Shown: in pieces, positions 1-9,550 of the stretch
Numbering within the stretch: position 1 is the stretch's first letter
Layout of the letters: every line of letters begins with the position of its first letter
Source: Winogradskyella vincentii
Lineage (GTDB): Bacteria; Bacteroidota; Bacteroidia; Flavobacteriales; Flavobacteriaceae
Direction: 5' to 3'
Length of the DNA: 64,000 bases
Assembly: GCF_020166345.1 (NCBI RefSeq)
Contig: NZ_JAIUJS010000004.1
Location: forward strand, 372,001 to 436,000
Notes under the pieces: model-generated
What the model was told of the DNA's origin: nothing
The model's input: the letters and a program-made list of their open reading frames with translations, nothing else
Database searches by the model: none
Position numbers and translations under genes: made by a program

Positions 1-690
1 TTTAACTCAGAAGGTACTTCAATTTGATTTTTGTAAATCCTTGCCAAATAACTTATGATATCAGACAATGAACCATTAAGCTTAAGATAATTGCCATTAT
101 CGACTATCTGTAATTCACTTTTACCTTCAGTTAAACCAGATACTTCGATTTCCTTTTTGGGAATATATTCAGTAGCTATTTCTTCTTTGACACTTATTAG
201 TTCTGCAAATTGATCTAAAGATGAGGTTGTTTTATTCTTTCTTAAATAATTAGAAATCATATAATCCTTAAGATCCGGAGCTCCACCTTGCCAAAGCACT
301 TCACCTCTCGCATTATACAATACACCATCCGGCAATATCTTGACATTATGTTTTTTAAAGGTTTCGCCATTATAATCCATGGCTACGGCTAGCTCAGTTA
401 CTTTCTTATTTAAAAAGCGCTCTACTACAAGAGGATTTTCTTTAGAAACTGAAATGATGTATAACTCATCAGGGAATTTTTTCTGAAGTACGCCTAAATG
501 TTCTTTAGCCGTAATACAAGGTGCACACCAAGTAGCCCAAAAATCGACAAAATAAAGTTTATTATTGTCTGCTGATGCAATTTTAGAATCTTGAAGGAAT
601 TCTGAAACTTTTATTTGACCAAAAGCATAAGTTGCTGTTAGGAGGCAAATTATAACTAATGATGTGTGTTTTCTGTTAAAACAACTCATA
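1..690 (-). CDS. Thioredoxin-fold (TlpA/AhpC-like) protein, 3' end outside window
   Basis: Reading leftwards from the ATG at 690, a 230-codon open frame runs off the window edge, so the C-terminus is missing. The protein starts with a signal peptide (hydrophobic run, then TYAFGQ) and continues into a thioredoxin fold with the CxxC motif in FWATWCAPC near residue 51, followed by a typical strand-helix pattern and a cis-Pro segment (KILPDGVL). Periplasmic TlpA/ResA-like proteins reduce or exchange disulfides, often for cytochrome maturation or in stress. The region after the thioredoxin fold is not recognised. The fold and CxxC are clear; the specific partner is not. Confidence 0.8.
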
Positions 691-770
691 TACTATATAA
701 TTTACTAGGGATTAATTAAATACTGTGCTAAAAATAATAATTAAATTAATTCTAAGAAGCTAAACGGCAT

Positions 771-1730
771 TTATAGCTCAAAATTGTCACCTTGCTTTGC
801 GAAATTAAATCCAAGGTTTTGGATACTATCTTTTAAGGGGTGATTATCTTTAATAGTTGGATTGGTATGATTAAAATGAATAAAATAAATTTTTGCTTTT
901 GTTTCCTTCGATTCATTTTGAAAAAGACTGGTTGTCTGTGTTGTGAATGGATGTGGTATTTTACTCATATCTCTTTCTAACTCACCATCTCTGAAGAACG
1001 AAGCGTCTAAAAATGCATAATCTACTTTCTTTACTTCCTCAATGATTGATCGTTCCCAAGTTTCCCATTTATCAATATCGGGAATAAATAATGCTGATTT
1101 ATTATTGCCTTCAATTTTGTAACCAACTGTTTCAGAATACTCATCTCTATGTGGTACTAAAAAAGGTGTGACTTTGAGTGAATTGTCAAGGTGAATTGTT
1201 GAATCATTTTCAAGTTGGTTAATCTTAATATTATTCAACTTTACTAATTGATCCCAAGGACCATTTTTCTCTAAATAAGTTTTCATTCGTGGCATGGCGA
1301 AAACCGGAATGTTCTTTCCTCCAAGTGCTTCTCTTCCCAAATGCATTAAGCCTGTATAATGTCCTATGTGCGCATGGGTTAAAAAGATTCCATCAATAAT
1401 TCGATCTGTTTGCACATGGTCTCTCAACACTTTAGTCTGCTCAACAATGTCTGGTGTCGCATCAAAAAGCCATTTACTTTCACTATTTTTATCGATTAAA
1501 CCAAGACAAGAAACCATCTTCTTGGTTTCTTCATTATCATAATATGACCTGCAACAACTTTTAAAACAGTTTATTTGAGGATAACCTGCATCTTGGGCGA
1601 TACCCAAAATCGTAATATATTGTTTTAAAGATCTACTTTCATTCTTAATTGAATTATTGGTTTTGTTTTTTTCACAACCAAAAACAAATAAAAAACAACA
1701 TATTAAACCTGTCGTAAACGCCTTCATCAA
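771..1730 (-). CDS. MBL-fold lipoprotein, PqqB-like
   Basis: A 319-residue protein with a lipoprotein signal (FVFGC, Cys at residue 19), so probably anchored in the envelope. The body is a metallo-beta-lactamase fold of the PqqB type: ILGIAQDAGYPQ near the start, the metal motif THAHIGHYTGL around residues 119-129, and the PqqB-like block GPWDQLV. PqqB proper takes part in pyrroloquinoline quinone synthesis, but no other pqq gene is present and the lipobox is unlike cytosolic PqqB. It is therefore better read as a PqqB-family hydrolase of unknown substrate. It is divergent from the DUF4197 gene, with 40 bp between start codons. Confidence 0.8.
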   Translation of the reverse strand: MMKAFTTGLICCFLFVFGCEKNKTNNSIKNESRSLKQYITILGIAQDAGYPQINCFKSCCRSYYDNEETKKMVSCLGLIDKNSESKWLFDATPDIVEQTKVLRDHVQTDRIIDGIFLTHAHIGHYTGLMHLGREALGGKNIPVFAMPRMKTYLEKNGPWDQLVKLNNIKINQLENDSTIHLDNSLKVTPFLVPHRDEYSETVGYKIEGNNKSALFIPDIDKWETWERSIIEEVKKVDYAFLDASFFRDGELERDMSKIPHPFTTQTTSLFQNESKETKAKIYFIHFNHTNPTIKDNHPLKDSIQNLGFNFAKQGDNFEL

Positions 1731-1770
1731 TTATTATCTTAATTTTGTTAAAGATATAAAACCTAAATCC

Positions 1771-2478
1771 ATGAAAAAGCAAATAATACTCCTACTATCT
1801 ATTTTCACTCTTGTTTCTTGTGCAGAATTACAGGAAGTCGTGAATCAGCTTCCACAATCTGGTGGCGTCTTAAGCAATGCAGATATAGCATCTGGATTAA
1901 GAGAAGCATTAAACAATGGAATTGATAAACAAGTGACAAAATTAACGCTGAAAGATGGCTTCTATAAGAATGATTTGGTTAAAATATTGTTACCTGAAGA
2001 ACTTCAGAAAGTAGACAATGCTTTGAGAACAATTGGCTTGGGTAATCTTGCTGACGAAGGTTTGAAAGCTATAAATAGAGCTGCTGAAGATGCTGTAAAA
2101 GAAGCGACACCAATATTTGTTAATGCTGTAAAAGACATAACTTTTAATGACGCCAAAAATATTTTACTTGGAGAAGATAATGCAGCAACACAATACTTAA
2201 CTACAAAAACGCAAACTGAATTGTATAACAAATTTAAGCCTGTTATAAATAGTTCCTTTAGTAAAGTTGGTGCAGATGACATATGGAATAATCTCATAAC
2301 CAGGTATAACAATTTACCTTTAACGAATGACGTTAATCCAGATTTAACGGATTACGTGACAACAGAAGCACTAGAAGGCGTCTATACAATGATTGCATTG
2401 GAAGAAAAGGAAATCAGAACCAAAATTTCTTCTAGGACAACAGACCTCTTAAAACGTGTTTTTGCCCTACAAGATTAA
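1771..2478 (+). CDS. DUF4197 family lipoprotein
   Basis: A 235-residue protein resembling the DUF4197 family. The ATG at 1771 is chosen because it opens a lipoprotein signal peptide (MKKQIILLLSIFTLVSC). An upstream in-frame start at 1657 would add 38 residues that lie over the start of the divergent MBL gene and would bury the signal. The mature part is helical and charged, with a LNNGIDKQVTKLT block and a central GEDNAATQYL segment as in family members. No enzymatic motif is visible and the function is unknown; a periplasmic-facing lipoprotein role is inferred. Confidence 0.8.
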   Translation: MKKQIILLLSIFTLVSCAELQEVVNQLPQSGGVLSNADIASGLREALNNGIDKQVTKLTLKDGFYKNDLVKILLPEELQKVDNALRTIGLGNLADEGLKAINRAAEDAVKEATPIFVNAVKDITFNDAKNILLGEDNAATQYLTTKTQTELYNKFKPVINSSFSKVGADDIWNNLITRYNNLPLTNDVNPDLTDYVTTEALEGVYTMIALEEKEIRTKISSRTTDLLKRVFALQD

Positions 2479-2568
2479 TTTGTTTAATCTTTTAATAATT
2501 TTTTTAAACAAAAAATAGTTTTTACAGTGTTATTTTATTAGTTTTACTATTAATTAACACTTTCAACC

Positions 2569-2757
2569 GTGGACAATACAGAAATTATTAGCAAAACTAG
2601 TGAGGAATTATACTTTCAATACATTTATTTAATTGAAGAAGCGTATAACTTAAGCGAAACAGATCAAGCTCAAAGCGATATTGTTTCTTTTGAGGCTACT
2701 AAAATCTTAGAAAGACTGAATCAATTAGAGTTTTCTAGTGAAGAGCAGTTTGTATAA
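2569..2757 (+). CDS. Small acidic hypothetical protein (GTG start)
   Basis: A 62-residue acidic protein rich in Glu and Gln, predicted to be two helices (EELYFQYIYLIEEAYNL and SFEATKILERLNQLEF) with no signal peptide or Cys. It starts with GTG and ends one base before the stop of the convergent gene at 2759. Its composition is normal for a soluble cytosolic protein and the frame is free of stops, but it carries no recognisable motif. I do not recognise its function. Confidence 0.5.
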   Translation: MDNTEIISKTSEELYFQYIYLIEEAYNLSETDQAQSDIVSFEATKILERLNQLEFSSEEQFV

Positions 2758-2758
2758 T

Positions 2759-3265
2759 TCACTCTTTACGTTTGTATAAACCATCAAAGGCAATTGTTAC
2801 GTCCTTTCCTTCAGTAAAGGTTTCCCAAAGTTGCCTAACAGTGCCATCTTTATTATCAGTCCAAGTGACTTGATGAAAAAAAGACTTTCCATCATTATTT
2901 ACTTCCTTCTCTGTTTTTAGAACCATTTGGTTACCAACTTTATTACCCTTTAAATGTAAACTTGCACCTTGATTGTCTATCCAGATTTGCTCCCATTGCT
3001 TAGTCTTTAAATTATAAAAACTATTACTAGTACCTGTGTATCCGGGTGTTGCACTAGTCCAATTCTCCCTTAATACACATTTACCCTCTACTTTGGTAAG
3101 AATATTGTCACCAACTTTTTTACCGTTGGGGCCTGTTACTTCCCATGTTCCTATCCAAAAATCAAATTCAGAATGATTTTCGGTACAACAAGCACATGAT
3201 GGATTTTGACTATAAGCAGTCACTGAAATAAAAAATGCCAGAAATAATACAAATACGTTCTTCAT
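2759..3265 (-). CDS. Secreted DUF1579-like protein
   Basis: A 168-residue protein with a signal peptide (VLFLAFFISVTAYSQ), followed by a Cys-rich start of the mature chain (CACC) and the core EFDFWIGTWEV. It continues with GNxL-type strands that match small lipocalin-like DUF1579-type proteins, in which an FDFWxGxW motif opens a beta barrel. Expected location is the periplasm. The CACC cluster could bind a metal or form disulfides, but that is inference. No catalytic residues can be assigned. Confidence 0.65.
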   Translation of the reverse strand: MKNVFVLFLAFFISVTAYSQNPSCACCTENHSEFDFWIGTWEVTGPNGKKVGDNILTKVEGKCVLRENWTSATPGYTGTSNSFYNLKTKQWEQIWIDNQGASLHLKGNKVGNQMVLKTEKEVNNDGKSFFHQVTWTDNKDGTVRQLWETFTEGKDVTIAFDGLYKRKE

Positions 3266-3409
3266 GATTGATATAGTTTTTCCTAAGTTATTAAACTACA
3301 TTTAATTATTTGCTAATATTAACATAACATTGATACGAGTCAATTCTTAGATCTTTGTATAGTAAAGATGAGTTAGATACGTCTTTTAGAAAGATTAGTA
3401 TAGTTAGCT

Positions 3410-3440
3410 AAAAAGTCGATACGGTTTGTATCGACTTTTT
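3410..3440. terminator. Perfect 13-bp hairpin, bidirectional terminator
   Basis: AAAAAGTCGATAC and its exact complement enclose a 5-base loop (3423-3427). On the minus strand the run of T follows the stem downstream of pyrF, so it most likely ends pyrF. The plus strand also ends in TTTTTATTTT and could terminate a short transcript arising after 3290. Confidence 0.8.
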
Positions 3441-3466
3441 ATTTTCTCTTAAAAACAACTCAGTAT

Positions 3467-4282
3467 TTATTGCAATAATATTGCTTCCATCTGCCTTTGT
3501 AATTCACTTGCTTTTTCTGCTGATGCTTGTGCAAAGTCTCCATTCTGGGACGCATAAATAATACCTCGTGAAGAATTAATTAGCAATCCTACTTGATCAT
3601 TCATGCCGTACTTACAAACATCTTGTAAATTACCTCCTTGAGCGCCAACTCCAGGAACCAGTAAAAAACTATCTGGAATAATTTTGCGTATATCACCTAA
3701 ATATTCCGCTTTTGTTGCTCCGACTACATACATTAAGTTTTGAGAATTAGTCCAAGTTTTTGAAGTTTCCAAAACTTGTTTGTACAACTCTTTTCCTTCC
3801 ACAATTTCAGTTTGAAAATCAAATGCACCTTGATTAGAAGTAAGTGCAAGAAGAATCGTATGTTTCTCTTTAAATGCTAAAAATGGCTCTACTGAGTCCT
3901 TGCCCATATAAGGTGCAACGGTAACACTATCAAATCCTAAATCCTCAAAAAAGGCTTTGGCATACATTGTACTCGTATTACCAATATCTCCACGTTTAGC
4001 ATCAGCAATGGTGTATATTTCTGGATAGTTAGTATTTAAATAATTGATCGTCTTTTCTAAAGCTTCCCAACCTTTTAAACCATACGCCTCATAAAATGCC
4101 GTATTAGGCTTGTAAGCCACACACAACTGATGTGTCGCATCAATAATAGCTTTATTAAATGCAAATATTGGATCATCTTCCTCCAATAAATGTTTTGGAA
4201 TTTTATTCAAATCCACGTCTAACCCTATACATAGGAAAGATCTTTTTTTGTGGATTTGTTCAATTAATTGAGTAGTTGTCAT
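3467..4282 (-). CDS. pyrF: Orotidine 5'-phosphate decarboxylase
   Basis: A 271-residue cytosolic enzyme that converts orotidine monophosphate to UMP, the last step of de novo pyrimidine synthesis. The active-site block DAKRGDIG is at residues 94-101 (Asp94 and Lys96 are the catalytic pair), CIGLDVD near residue 18 begins the barrel, and the phosphate-binding VPGVGAQGG lies in the last third. Length and spacing match the longer (type 2) OMP decarboxylases common in Bacteroidota. It follows prfA on the same strand, but a hairpin between them suggests separate or attenuated transcription. Confidence 0.96.
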   Translation of the reverse strand: MTTTQLIEQIHKKRSFLCIGLDVDLNKIPKHLLEEDDPIFAFNKAIIDATHQLCVAYKPNTAFYEAYGLKGWEALEKTINYLNTNYPEIYTIADAKRGDIGNTSTMYAKAFFEDLGFDSVTVAPYMGKDSVEPFLAFKEKHTILLALTSNQGAFDFQTEIVEGKELYKQVLETSKTWTNSQNLMYVVGATKAEYLGDIRKIIPDSFLLVPGVGAQGGNLQDVCKYGMNDQVGLLINSSRGIIYASQNGDFAQASAEKASELQRQMEAILLQ

Positions 4283-4288
4283 ATATTA

Positions 4289-4312
4289 AAAAAGCCTCTC
4301 ATGGAGGCTTAA
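4289..4312 (-). terminator. Terminator between prfA and pyrF
   Basis: The stem AAGCCTC (4292-4298) pairs with GAGGCTT (4304-4310). On the minus strand the stem is followed by TTTTTAATAT just after the prfA stop, so prfA and pyrF are not simply one operon. Confidence 0.75.
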
Positions 4313-4314
4313 AA

Positions 4315-5391
4315 TTAAATTACATCGCCACTAGCTTTTAATAGCTCAGTATTTTCAGCTAGCATTAATTCATCTATAATTTTTTGAATATCTCCATTAA
4401 TAATATTCGAAAGATCATATAAGGTTAACCCAATTCTATGGTCAGTAACACGTCCTTGCGGATAATTATAAGTTCTAATTTTAGCACTCCTATCACCAGA
4501 ACTCACCATACTTTTACGCTTTTCTGAATCAGCTTGCCTTTGCTTCTCTAATTCTAAGTCATAAAGTCTAGTCCTAAGAACTTTCAATGCTTTTTCAAGA
4601 TTTTTATGTGATGATTTTTGATCTTGACAACTTACAATCATACCTGTAGGTTCATGATGAAGCTTTATGGCAGAATATGTTGTATTAACAGATTGACCTC
4701 CAGGTCCAGTAGAAGTTGTACGTTCAATTCTAACCTCAGTCATATCCAATTCAAAATCTATATCCTCAGCTTCAGGTAATACCATAACCGTCGCCGCACT
4801 TGTATGAACTCGTCCTTGTGTTTCAGTTTGAGGAACCCTCTGCACACGATGCACTCCAGCTTCAAATTTTAAGGTGCCATAAACATCCTCACCAGAAACT
4901 TCAAAGATAATTTCTTTAAATCCACCCGATGTACCGTCGCTTTGACTCACCACATCAACTTTCCAACCTTTATCACTACAGTATTTAGAGTACATCCTGA
5001 ATAAATCTCCTGCAAAAATACTTGCCTCATCACCACCAGTACCGGCCCTTACCTCAACAACTACATTTTTAGCATCGTCAGGATCTTTTGGTATCAGCAA
5101 AAATCTTATATCCTCTTCAATCTCTGGTAATGCTTCTTTGGCTTCTTCTAATTGCATTTTAGCCATTTCTACCATTTCCTCATCAGAACCATCAGCAATA
5201 ATCTCCTCAGCTTCTGAGATATTGTCCAATAATTCTTTATAAATAACACCCTTATCTACAATTTTTTTTAAGTCTTTGTATTCCTTATTAAGCTTGACAT
5301 ACCGCTTCTGATCTGCGATAATATCTGGCTGGATTATAAGGTCATTTACCTCATCAAATCGCTGCTTTACAATTTGGATTTTCTCTAACAT
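4315..5391 (-). CDS. prfA: Peptide chain release factor 1
   Basis: A 358-residue class I release factor that reads UAA and UAG and triggers peptide release on the ribosome. The GGQ motif is at residues 231-233 ([11 protein letters not shown]), where the Gln is normally methylated. The stop-codon recognition tripeptide PxT is PQT at 187-189 (E. coli has PAT), followed by ETQGRVHTS. The N-terminal coiled helical domain and overall length are standard for RF1, and the absence of an SPF motif rules out RF2. The upstream gene is divergent, so it is first in its unit. Confidence 0.97.
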   Translation of the reverse strand: MLEKIQIVKQRFDEVNDLIIQPDIIADQKRYVKLNKEYKDLKKIVDKGVIYKELLDNISEAEEIIADGSDEEMVEMAKMQLEEAKEALPEIEEDIRFLLIPKDPDDAKNVVVEVRAGTGGDEASIFAGDLFRMYSKYCSDKGWKVDVVSQSDGTSGGFKEIIFEVSGEDVYGTLKFEAGVHRVQRVPQTETQGRVHTSAATVMVLPEAEDIDFELDMTEVRIERTTSTGPGGQSVNTTYSAIKLHHEPTGMIVSCQDQKSSHKNLEKALKVLRTRLYDLELEKQRQADSEKRKSMVSSGDRSAKIRTYNYPQGRVTDHRIGLTLYDLSNIINGDIQKIIDELMLAENTELLKASGDVI

Positions 5392-5508
5392 CTATCTAGT
5401 AAAATTGAATTTCAAAAATACGATAATTTATGAATTTTTCGCCCTGTAATTAAAGGACATATTAACAGTAAAAAATAAAACACTATAATCTTACGTTTAA
5501 ATCATTAT

Positions 5509-5796
5509 ATGTATCGTTTCCTAGCTATACTTGCATTTTATAAACCGTTTGTAGTTTGGTCTTTTGTAGTTAATGCCTTAATCGGATTTTTAAATCCGCA
5601 TTTGGTTCCTGCAATTGTCACTAAATTATTTTTAACGGTTTTTGCATGGTACTATGTAAGTGAAACTCCTAACAAAAGAAAACTAACATTTTATAGAAAT
5701 TTAGGAATATCACCATTCCGATTATTTTCTATAGTTTTTATTGTAGACTGCATCTTAACCATCATCTTCCTTACCGTTTTTAGGGAGTTTACTTAA
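5509..5796 (+). CDS. Small membrane protein paired with an ABC ATPase
   Basis: A 95-residue hydrophobic protein with about three membrane segments (near residues 13-28, 32-50 and 71-92), joined by a charged loop TPNKRKLTFYRNLG that should lie in the cytosol. It ends 6 bp before the ABC ATPase gene, so the two are almost certainly co-transcribed. It is too short for a usual ABC permease but could be a minimal membrane partner of that ATPase. I do not recognise the family. Confidence 0.65.
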   Translation: MYRFLAILAFYKPFVVWSFVVNALIGFLNPHLVPAIVTKLFLTVFAWYYVSETPNKRKLTFYRNLGISPFRLFSIVFIVDCILTIIFLTVFREFT

Positions 5797-5802
5797 TTAA
5801 AA

Positions 5803-6465
5803 ATGAAATTTGAATTAGACAATGTAGAACTTTACTTTAAAAAGAAACGAATTTTAAGTGGTATTTATCTCAAAGCAGAAAGTGGTTTGGTCACCTCCAT
5901 TCTGGGAGCTAACGGCTGTGGTAAGAGTAGTTTATTGCGTATAGCATTTGGTGATTTAAAACCAAAGTATAAACTTATAAGGATTAATGGTAAGCCTTTA
6001 CTGAAACCACTTTACAAAACTGGATATGCAAAATTTTTACCGCAATACAATTTTATTCCGAATGGAATGAAACTTAGTTTTGTCCTAAAAGCTTATGATC
6101 TTAGTTGGGAAAAGTTCATAAAGAACTTTGACGAATTTGAAATTCTAAAAAATTCAAAAATCAATAATCTATCCGGTGGTCAAAGACGAATTATCGAAAC
6201 TTATATCATCTTAAAATCTAAAAGTAAAATCGTGTTATTGGATGAACCTTTTTCGCACATGTCACCTTTGCAAGTTGAGCGTATAAAAAAGTTAATCAAT
6301 GAGGAGAAAAAAGATAAAATAGTCATTCTAACTGATCATATGTACAAGCACATCATTGATGTTTCTGATTCAATCTATCTGCTTAAAAATGGTGCAACAA
6401 TGCAGATTAAGAAATTAACTGATTTAGAAGACTACAAATACTTAAATGAAGGTAGTATCAGTTAG
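5803..6465 (+). CDS. ABC transporter ATP-binding protein
   Basis: A 220-residue single ABC domain. Walker A is GANGCGKSS at 35-43, the signature is LSGGQRR near 123, Walker B is IVLLDEP at 143-149, and the switch His is in LTDHMYKH. The Q-loop falls in LPQYNFIP. It lacks a fused membrane part and no classical permease is nearby. The only candidate partner is the 95-residue membrane protein 6 bp upstream. Its stop overlaps the convergent DUF3078 gene by 8 bp. Substrate is unknown, and a regulatory or non-transport role cannot be excluded. Confidence 0.88.
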   Translation: MKFELDNVELYFKKKRILSGIYLKAESGLVTSILGANGCGKSSLLRIAFGDLKPKYKLIRINGKPLLKPLYKTGYAKFLPQYNFIPNGMKLSFVLKAYDLSWEKFIKNFDEFEILKNSKINNLSGGQRRIIETYIILKSKSKIVLLDEPFSHMSPLQVERIKKLINEEKKDKIVILTDHMYKHIIDVSDSIYLLKNGATMQIKKLTDLEDYKYLNEGSIS

Positions 6466-7459
6466 TACTTTTATTTTTACTTACAAACTCATCTAAATCA
6501 ATAACTACACCAATACCAAGTAATTGCTTCCATTGTAATTTAGGACCTTCAACAACAATATCTTCATTTGTAATCTCATTACGAACAATTTCTGTTTTAA
6601 TATCATCGTCATATCTCAGATGAGACCCAAACATTGCACTTATATATTTGTTTACCTTAAAATCAAAGTTAACTTCCCATTCTAAATCAATATTCCCAAA
6701 ACTATTAAGGTAATCAGTATAAAGACGCAGTAAACTATTAACATTAACATTCTCCATAATCTCCTCTTGATACTGATTAGTTATTAATATACCTAACTCA
6801 GTCCTTACTCTATCACCTTTATTTAATAGATTACCCTCCATATCATAAATTGCCGGATTAACTCCAAAAGCACCCGAATTGGCTAAATCTTCATCTAAGA
6901 CAAAGGTGTTTTTCATTGTAAATGGAGATACATAAAGAGATAATTTCTCTATTGCTTTACCATATTCAAATCCAGCTCCCAAAAACAAATAACCAGGTGC
7001 CATAAAACGTGAAATAGGATCTTCATCTGGATCATTAAATCCATTTGCAAACTGTGTATTAAAACTAAATCTTATAGAATAAAACCAATTGCTATCAGGT
7101 CTTGATTGAAATCCAACATTTGAAATTATTGAAATAGCATCATCCGTTTTTCTAAAGGCTTCATCTTCTTGTTTATTGATACCATATCTCAACAACAAAG
7201 ATGAATTCCAGAAAAGCTTGTCATTTTTAAAATTAGCCTCAGCTTTACCGTTGAAAATTGCAGAGATTGAATTTGCACCACCTGCATTCCAATTAGTAAA
7301 AGATACTTGATTAACATATAAACCTATTTCCTCATTTAAAGTCCAGCCTAGGTCTTCTTTTTCAACCGGATTTAAAAATAATGAGTCAGGTTGAGAATTT
7401 ATTAAGTTGGTAGAGATACTAAGGATAAATAATAAAATTAAATATCTGCAGTCCTTCAT
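6458..7459 (-). CDS. DUF3078 family envelope protein
   Basis: A 333-residue exported protein. The ATG at 7459 is preferred over an upstream ATG at 7525 because it begins a clean signal peptide (LILLFILSISTNLINSQ) and lies 4 bp after the purM stop, whereas the longer form would overlap purM by 62 bases. The mature chain has alternating beta strands and the family-typical GLYVNQVSFTNWNAGG segment, and ends in barrel-like strands, suggesting an outer-membrane beta barrel. Function unknown. The 4-bp spacing implies translation with purM. Confidence 0.85.
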   Translation of the reverse strand: MKDCRYLILLFILSISTNLINSQPDSLFLNPVEKEDLGWTLNEEIGLYVNQVSFTNWNAGGANSISAIFNGKAEANFKNDKLFWNSSLLLRYGINKQEDEAFRKTDDAISIISNVGFQSRPDSNWFYSIRFSFNTQFANGFNDPDEDPISRFMAPGYLFLGAGFEYGKAIEKLSLYVSPFTMKNTFVLDEDLANSGAFGVNPAIYDMEGNLLNKGDRVRTELGILITNQYQEEIMENVNVNSLLRLYTDYLNSFGNIDLEWEVNFDFKVNKYISAMFGSHLRYDDDIKTEIVRNEITNEDIVVEGPKLQWKQLLGIGVVIDLDEFVSKNKSTN

Positions 7460-7463
7460 TTGT

Positions 7464-8642
7464 TTAATACTCAAAGGTTCCGTACTCGCTATGTATGGTA
7501 AGTTGTTTCTTATCTGCCGCCTCAACTCTTCCTATAATTTTAGCATCAACGTTAAAAGATTTGGAAATTGTAATAATGTCCTCTGCAATTGAAGGGTCGA
7601 CATAAAGCTCAAGTCTGTGTCCACAATTGAAAACCTGATACATTTCTTTCCAATCTGTTTTGGATTGTTCTTGTATCAATTTAAACAAAGGCGGCACTTT
7701 AAATAAATTATCTTTTATAACATGGAGATTATCTATAAAATGTAAGATTTTGGTCTGTGCACCGCCACTGCAATGAACCATACCGTGTAAAGTTTCACTA
7801 CTATATTTGTTTAATATGCTTTTAACAATTGGCGCATAGGTCCTAGTTGGTGATAAAACTAATTTTCCTGCATCAATTGGTGAATTATCAATGTTATCAG
7901 TAAGTTTTGTGTTGCCAGAATAAACTAATTCTTCAGGAACTGCACTATCAAAACTTTCAGGATATTTCTCTGCCAAATATTTTGAGAACACATCATGTCT
8001 TGCAGAGGTTAATCCGTTGCTTCCCATTCCGCCATTGTATTCTGTTTCATAAGTGGCTTGCCCAAAAGATTCTAATCCAACAATAACATCACCTTCTGAA
8101 ATATTTGCATTATCGATAACGTCTGCTCTTTTCATACGAGCTGTTACAGTAGAATCTACAATAATGGTTCTAACCAAATCACCTACATCAGCTGTTTCAC
8201 CTCCTGTTGAATGGATAGTCACGCCAAAAGACTTTAAATCTTCAATTAATTCTTCTGTACCATTTATAATTGCCGAAATAACCTCTCCAGGTATAAGATT
8301 TTTATTCCTACCTATTGTTGAAGAGAGCATAATGTTATCAGTAGCACCAACACACAATAAGTCGTCAATATTCATAATTAGGGCATCCTGTGCAATGCCC
8401 TTCCATACTGATATATCTCCAGTTTCTTTCCAATACATATATGCCAATGAAGATTTTGTTCCTGCACCATCTGCGTGCATTATTAAACAATAATCATCGT
8501 CATTGGTTAAGTAATCTGGCACAATCTTACAAAAAGCCTTTGGAAATAAACCCTTATCAATATTTTTTATGGCATTATGTACGTCTTCCTTTGAAGCTGA
8601 AACACCTCTTTGTGCATATCTTTTGCTAACCGAATTACTCAT
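7464..8642 (-). CDS. purM: Phosphoribosylformylglycinamidine cyclo-ligase (AIR synthetase)
   Basis: A 392-residue enzyme that closes the imidazole ring to form aminoimidazole ribonucleotide, the fifth step of purine synthesis. Recognised by HADGAGTKSSLAYMYW, the DDLLCVGA block, STGGETADVGDLVR and the downstream GHRLELYV region. Bacteroidota PurM proteins are longer than the roughly 345-residue E. coli form, and this one fits that longer version. It is cytosolic, stands apart from other pur genes here, and is followed after 4 bp by the DUF3078 gene. Confidence 0.93.
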   Translation of the reverse strand: MSNSVSKRYAQRGVSASKEDVHNAIKNIDKGLFPKAFCKIVPDYLTNDDDYCLIMHADGAGTKSSLAYMYWKETGDISVWKGIAQDALIMNIDDLLCVGATDNIMLSSTIGRNKNLIPGEVISAIINGTEELIEDLKSFGVTIHSTGGETADVGDLVRTIIVDSTVTARMKRADVIDNANISEGDVIVGLESFGQATYETEYNGGMGSNGLTSARHDVFSKYLAEKYPESFDSAVPEELVYSGNTKLTDNIDNSPIDAGKLVLSPTRTYAPIVKSILNKYSSETLHGMVHCSGGAQTKILHFIDNLHVIKDNLFKVPPLFKLIQEQSKTDWKEMYQVFNCGHRLELYVDPSIAEDIITISKSFNVDAKIIGRVEAADKKQLTIHSEYGTFEY

Positions 8643-8686
8643 GAAGAAATAGAAAGTTTAAGGTTATGCAAAAGTAATAATAGATA

Positions 8687-9364
8687 TTAATTATCTGGTA
8701 TAATTGGGTTTGAATTCTTTATTGTTTTCATCCCTTTTTGAATCTTCTCTTTTTGATTGGCACCACCAAAATAATAATTGACTCCAATACCAAAACGCAT
8801 AAATTTATCATTGTTACCATCAAACACCAACACCTCTATATCGTCATCAAAACCGTAATTATATTCATAGAAAAGTTTGAAACCTAATTTTTCAACAAAT
8901 AGTGCTTCAAAACCAAACCCAACCTGAGCCTTCATTGCACTCACATCAGTTTCGGAATCCATACTCATACCGAGGCCACCATAAATTAAAGGAGTAAATC
9001 TTTCAGTTGGTATAAATAAATACTCTAAGTTAAAATCTACAGAAAGTAAACTCTGATCTATATCGTTATAAGAAAAATTAAATCCATTGGCAGTTAATCC
9101 GGCAAATATTGAGGGTGATAGTGCGCGTTTATAACCAGCTCTATAATAGAACCCAATAGAAGCATCTTCGTAATCACCAAAAAGCGTTGAACCACCGATA
9201 CCTACATCAATGGCATTAGTCCCTCTGAAATTGTAAAAATCTAATTTTTGGAATTCTTTTTGGTCGTCAGACGATTGCTCTTCGTCATCTTGCCCTATAA
9301 TTGAATTGATACTTAATACAGAAAATAAAATACTTAAAAAAAGCAGTCTAGATTTGGTATTCAT
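8687..9364 (-). CDS. Outer-membrane beta-barrel protein
   Basis: A 225-residue exported protein with a signal peptide (LLFLSILFSVLSINSIIGQ), an acidic linker (DDEEQSSDD), and a barrel of alternating polar and aromatic strands. These include NAIDVGIGGSTLFGDYEDA and FKLFYEYNYGFDDD, with a near-terminal RFGIGVNYYFG. The last barrel strand is followed by a charged tail of about 27 residues (QKEKIQKG). This pattern matches porin-like Bacteroidota OmpA/OmpW-type barrels of unknown substrate. It precedes purM on the same strand with 44 bp between, so co-transcription is possible. Confidence 0.75.
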   Translation of the reverse strand: MNTKSRLLFLSILFSVLSINSIIGQDDEEQSSDDQKEFQKLDFYNFRGTNAIDVGIGGSTLFGDYEDASIGFYYRAGYKRALSPSIFAGLTANGFNFSYNDIDQSLLSVDFNLEYLFIPTERFTPLIYGGLGMSMDSETDVSAMKAQVGFGFEALFVEKLGFKLFYEYNYGFDDDIEVLVFDGNNDKFMRFGIGVNYYFGGANQKEKIQKGMKTIKNSNPIIPDN

Positions 9365-9469
9365 AGTTTATTGGTTAATTATACTGTTGGTTAAAAAGAG
9401 ACTTAGGACTGATGCAATATAGAAAAATAATCTTCAAATTAACATAACATTCTTAATCTCAGGGCATAA

Positions 9470-9505
9470 AAAAAGATAAAACCAAACCATTGATTTTATC
9501 TTTTT
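9470..9505 (-). terminator. Terminator of the 45-residue peptide gene
   Basis: AAAAAGATAAAA pairs exactly with TTTTATCTTTTT around a 12-base loop. On the minus strand it is followed by further T residues, so it ends the small gene at 9551-9688. Confidence 0.65.
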
Positions 9506-9550
9506 CTATCTAAATAAGACTAATTAAACTCTATTGTCTTTTTTAAATTT

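Noticed and set aside
1657..1770. Upstream extension of the DUF4197 gene
   Set aside because: The extension lies over the divergent MBL gene start and hides a perfect lipoprotein signal beginning at 1771.
2479..2512. AT-only inverted repeat after the DUF4197 gene
   Set aside because: The stem has a single G-C-type pair and no T tract, so it is not a convincing terminator.
7460..7525. N-terminal extension of the DUF3078 protein
   Set aside because: It would overlap purM and place the signal peptide internally.
8053..8493. 146-codon plus-strand open frame inside purM
   Set aside because: It is antisense to a conserved enzyme gene and its translation has no family or signal features.
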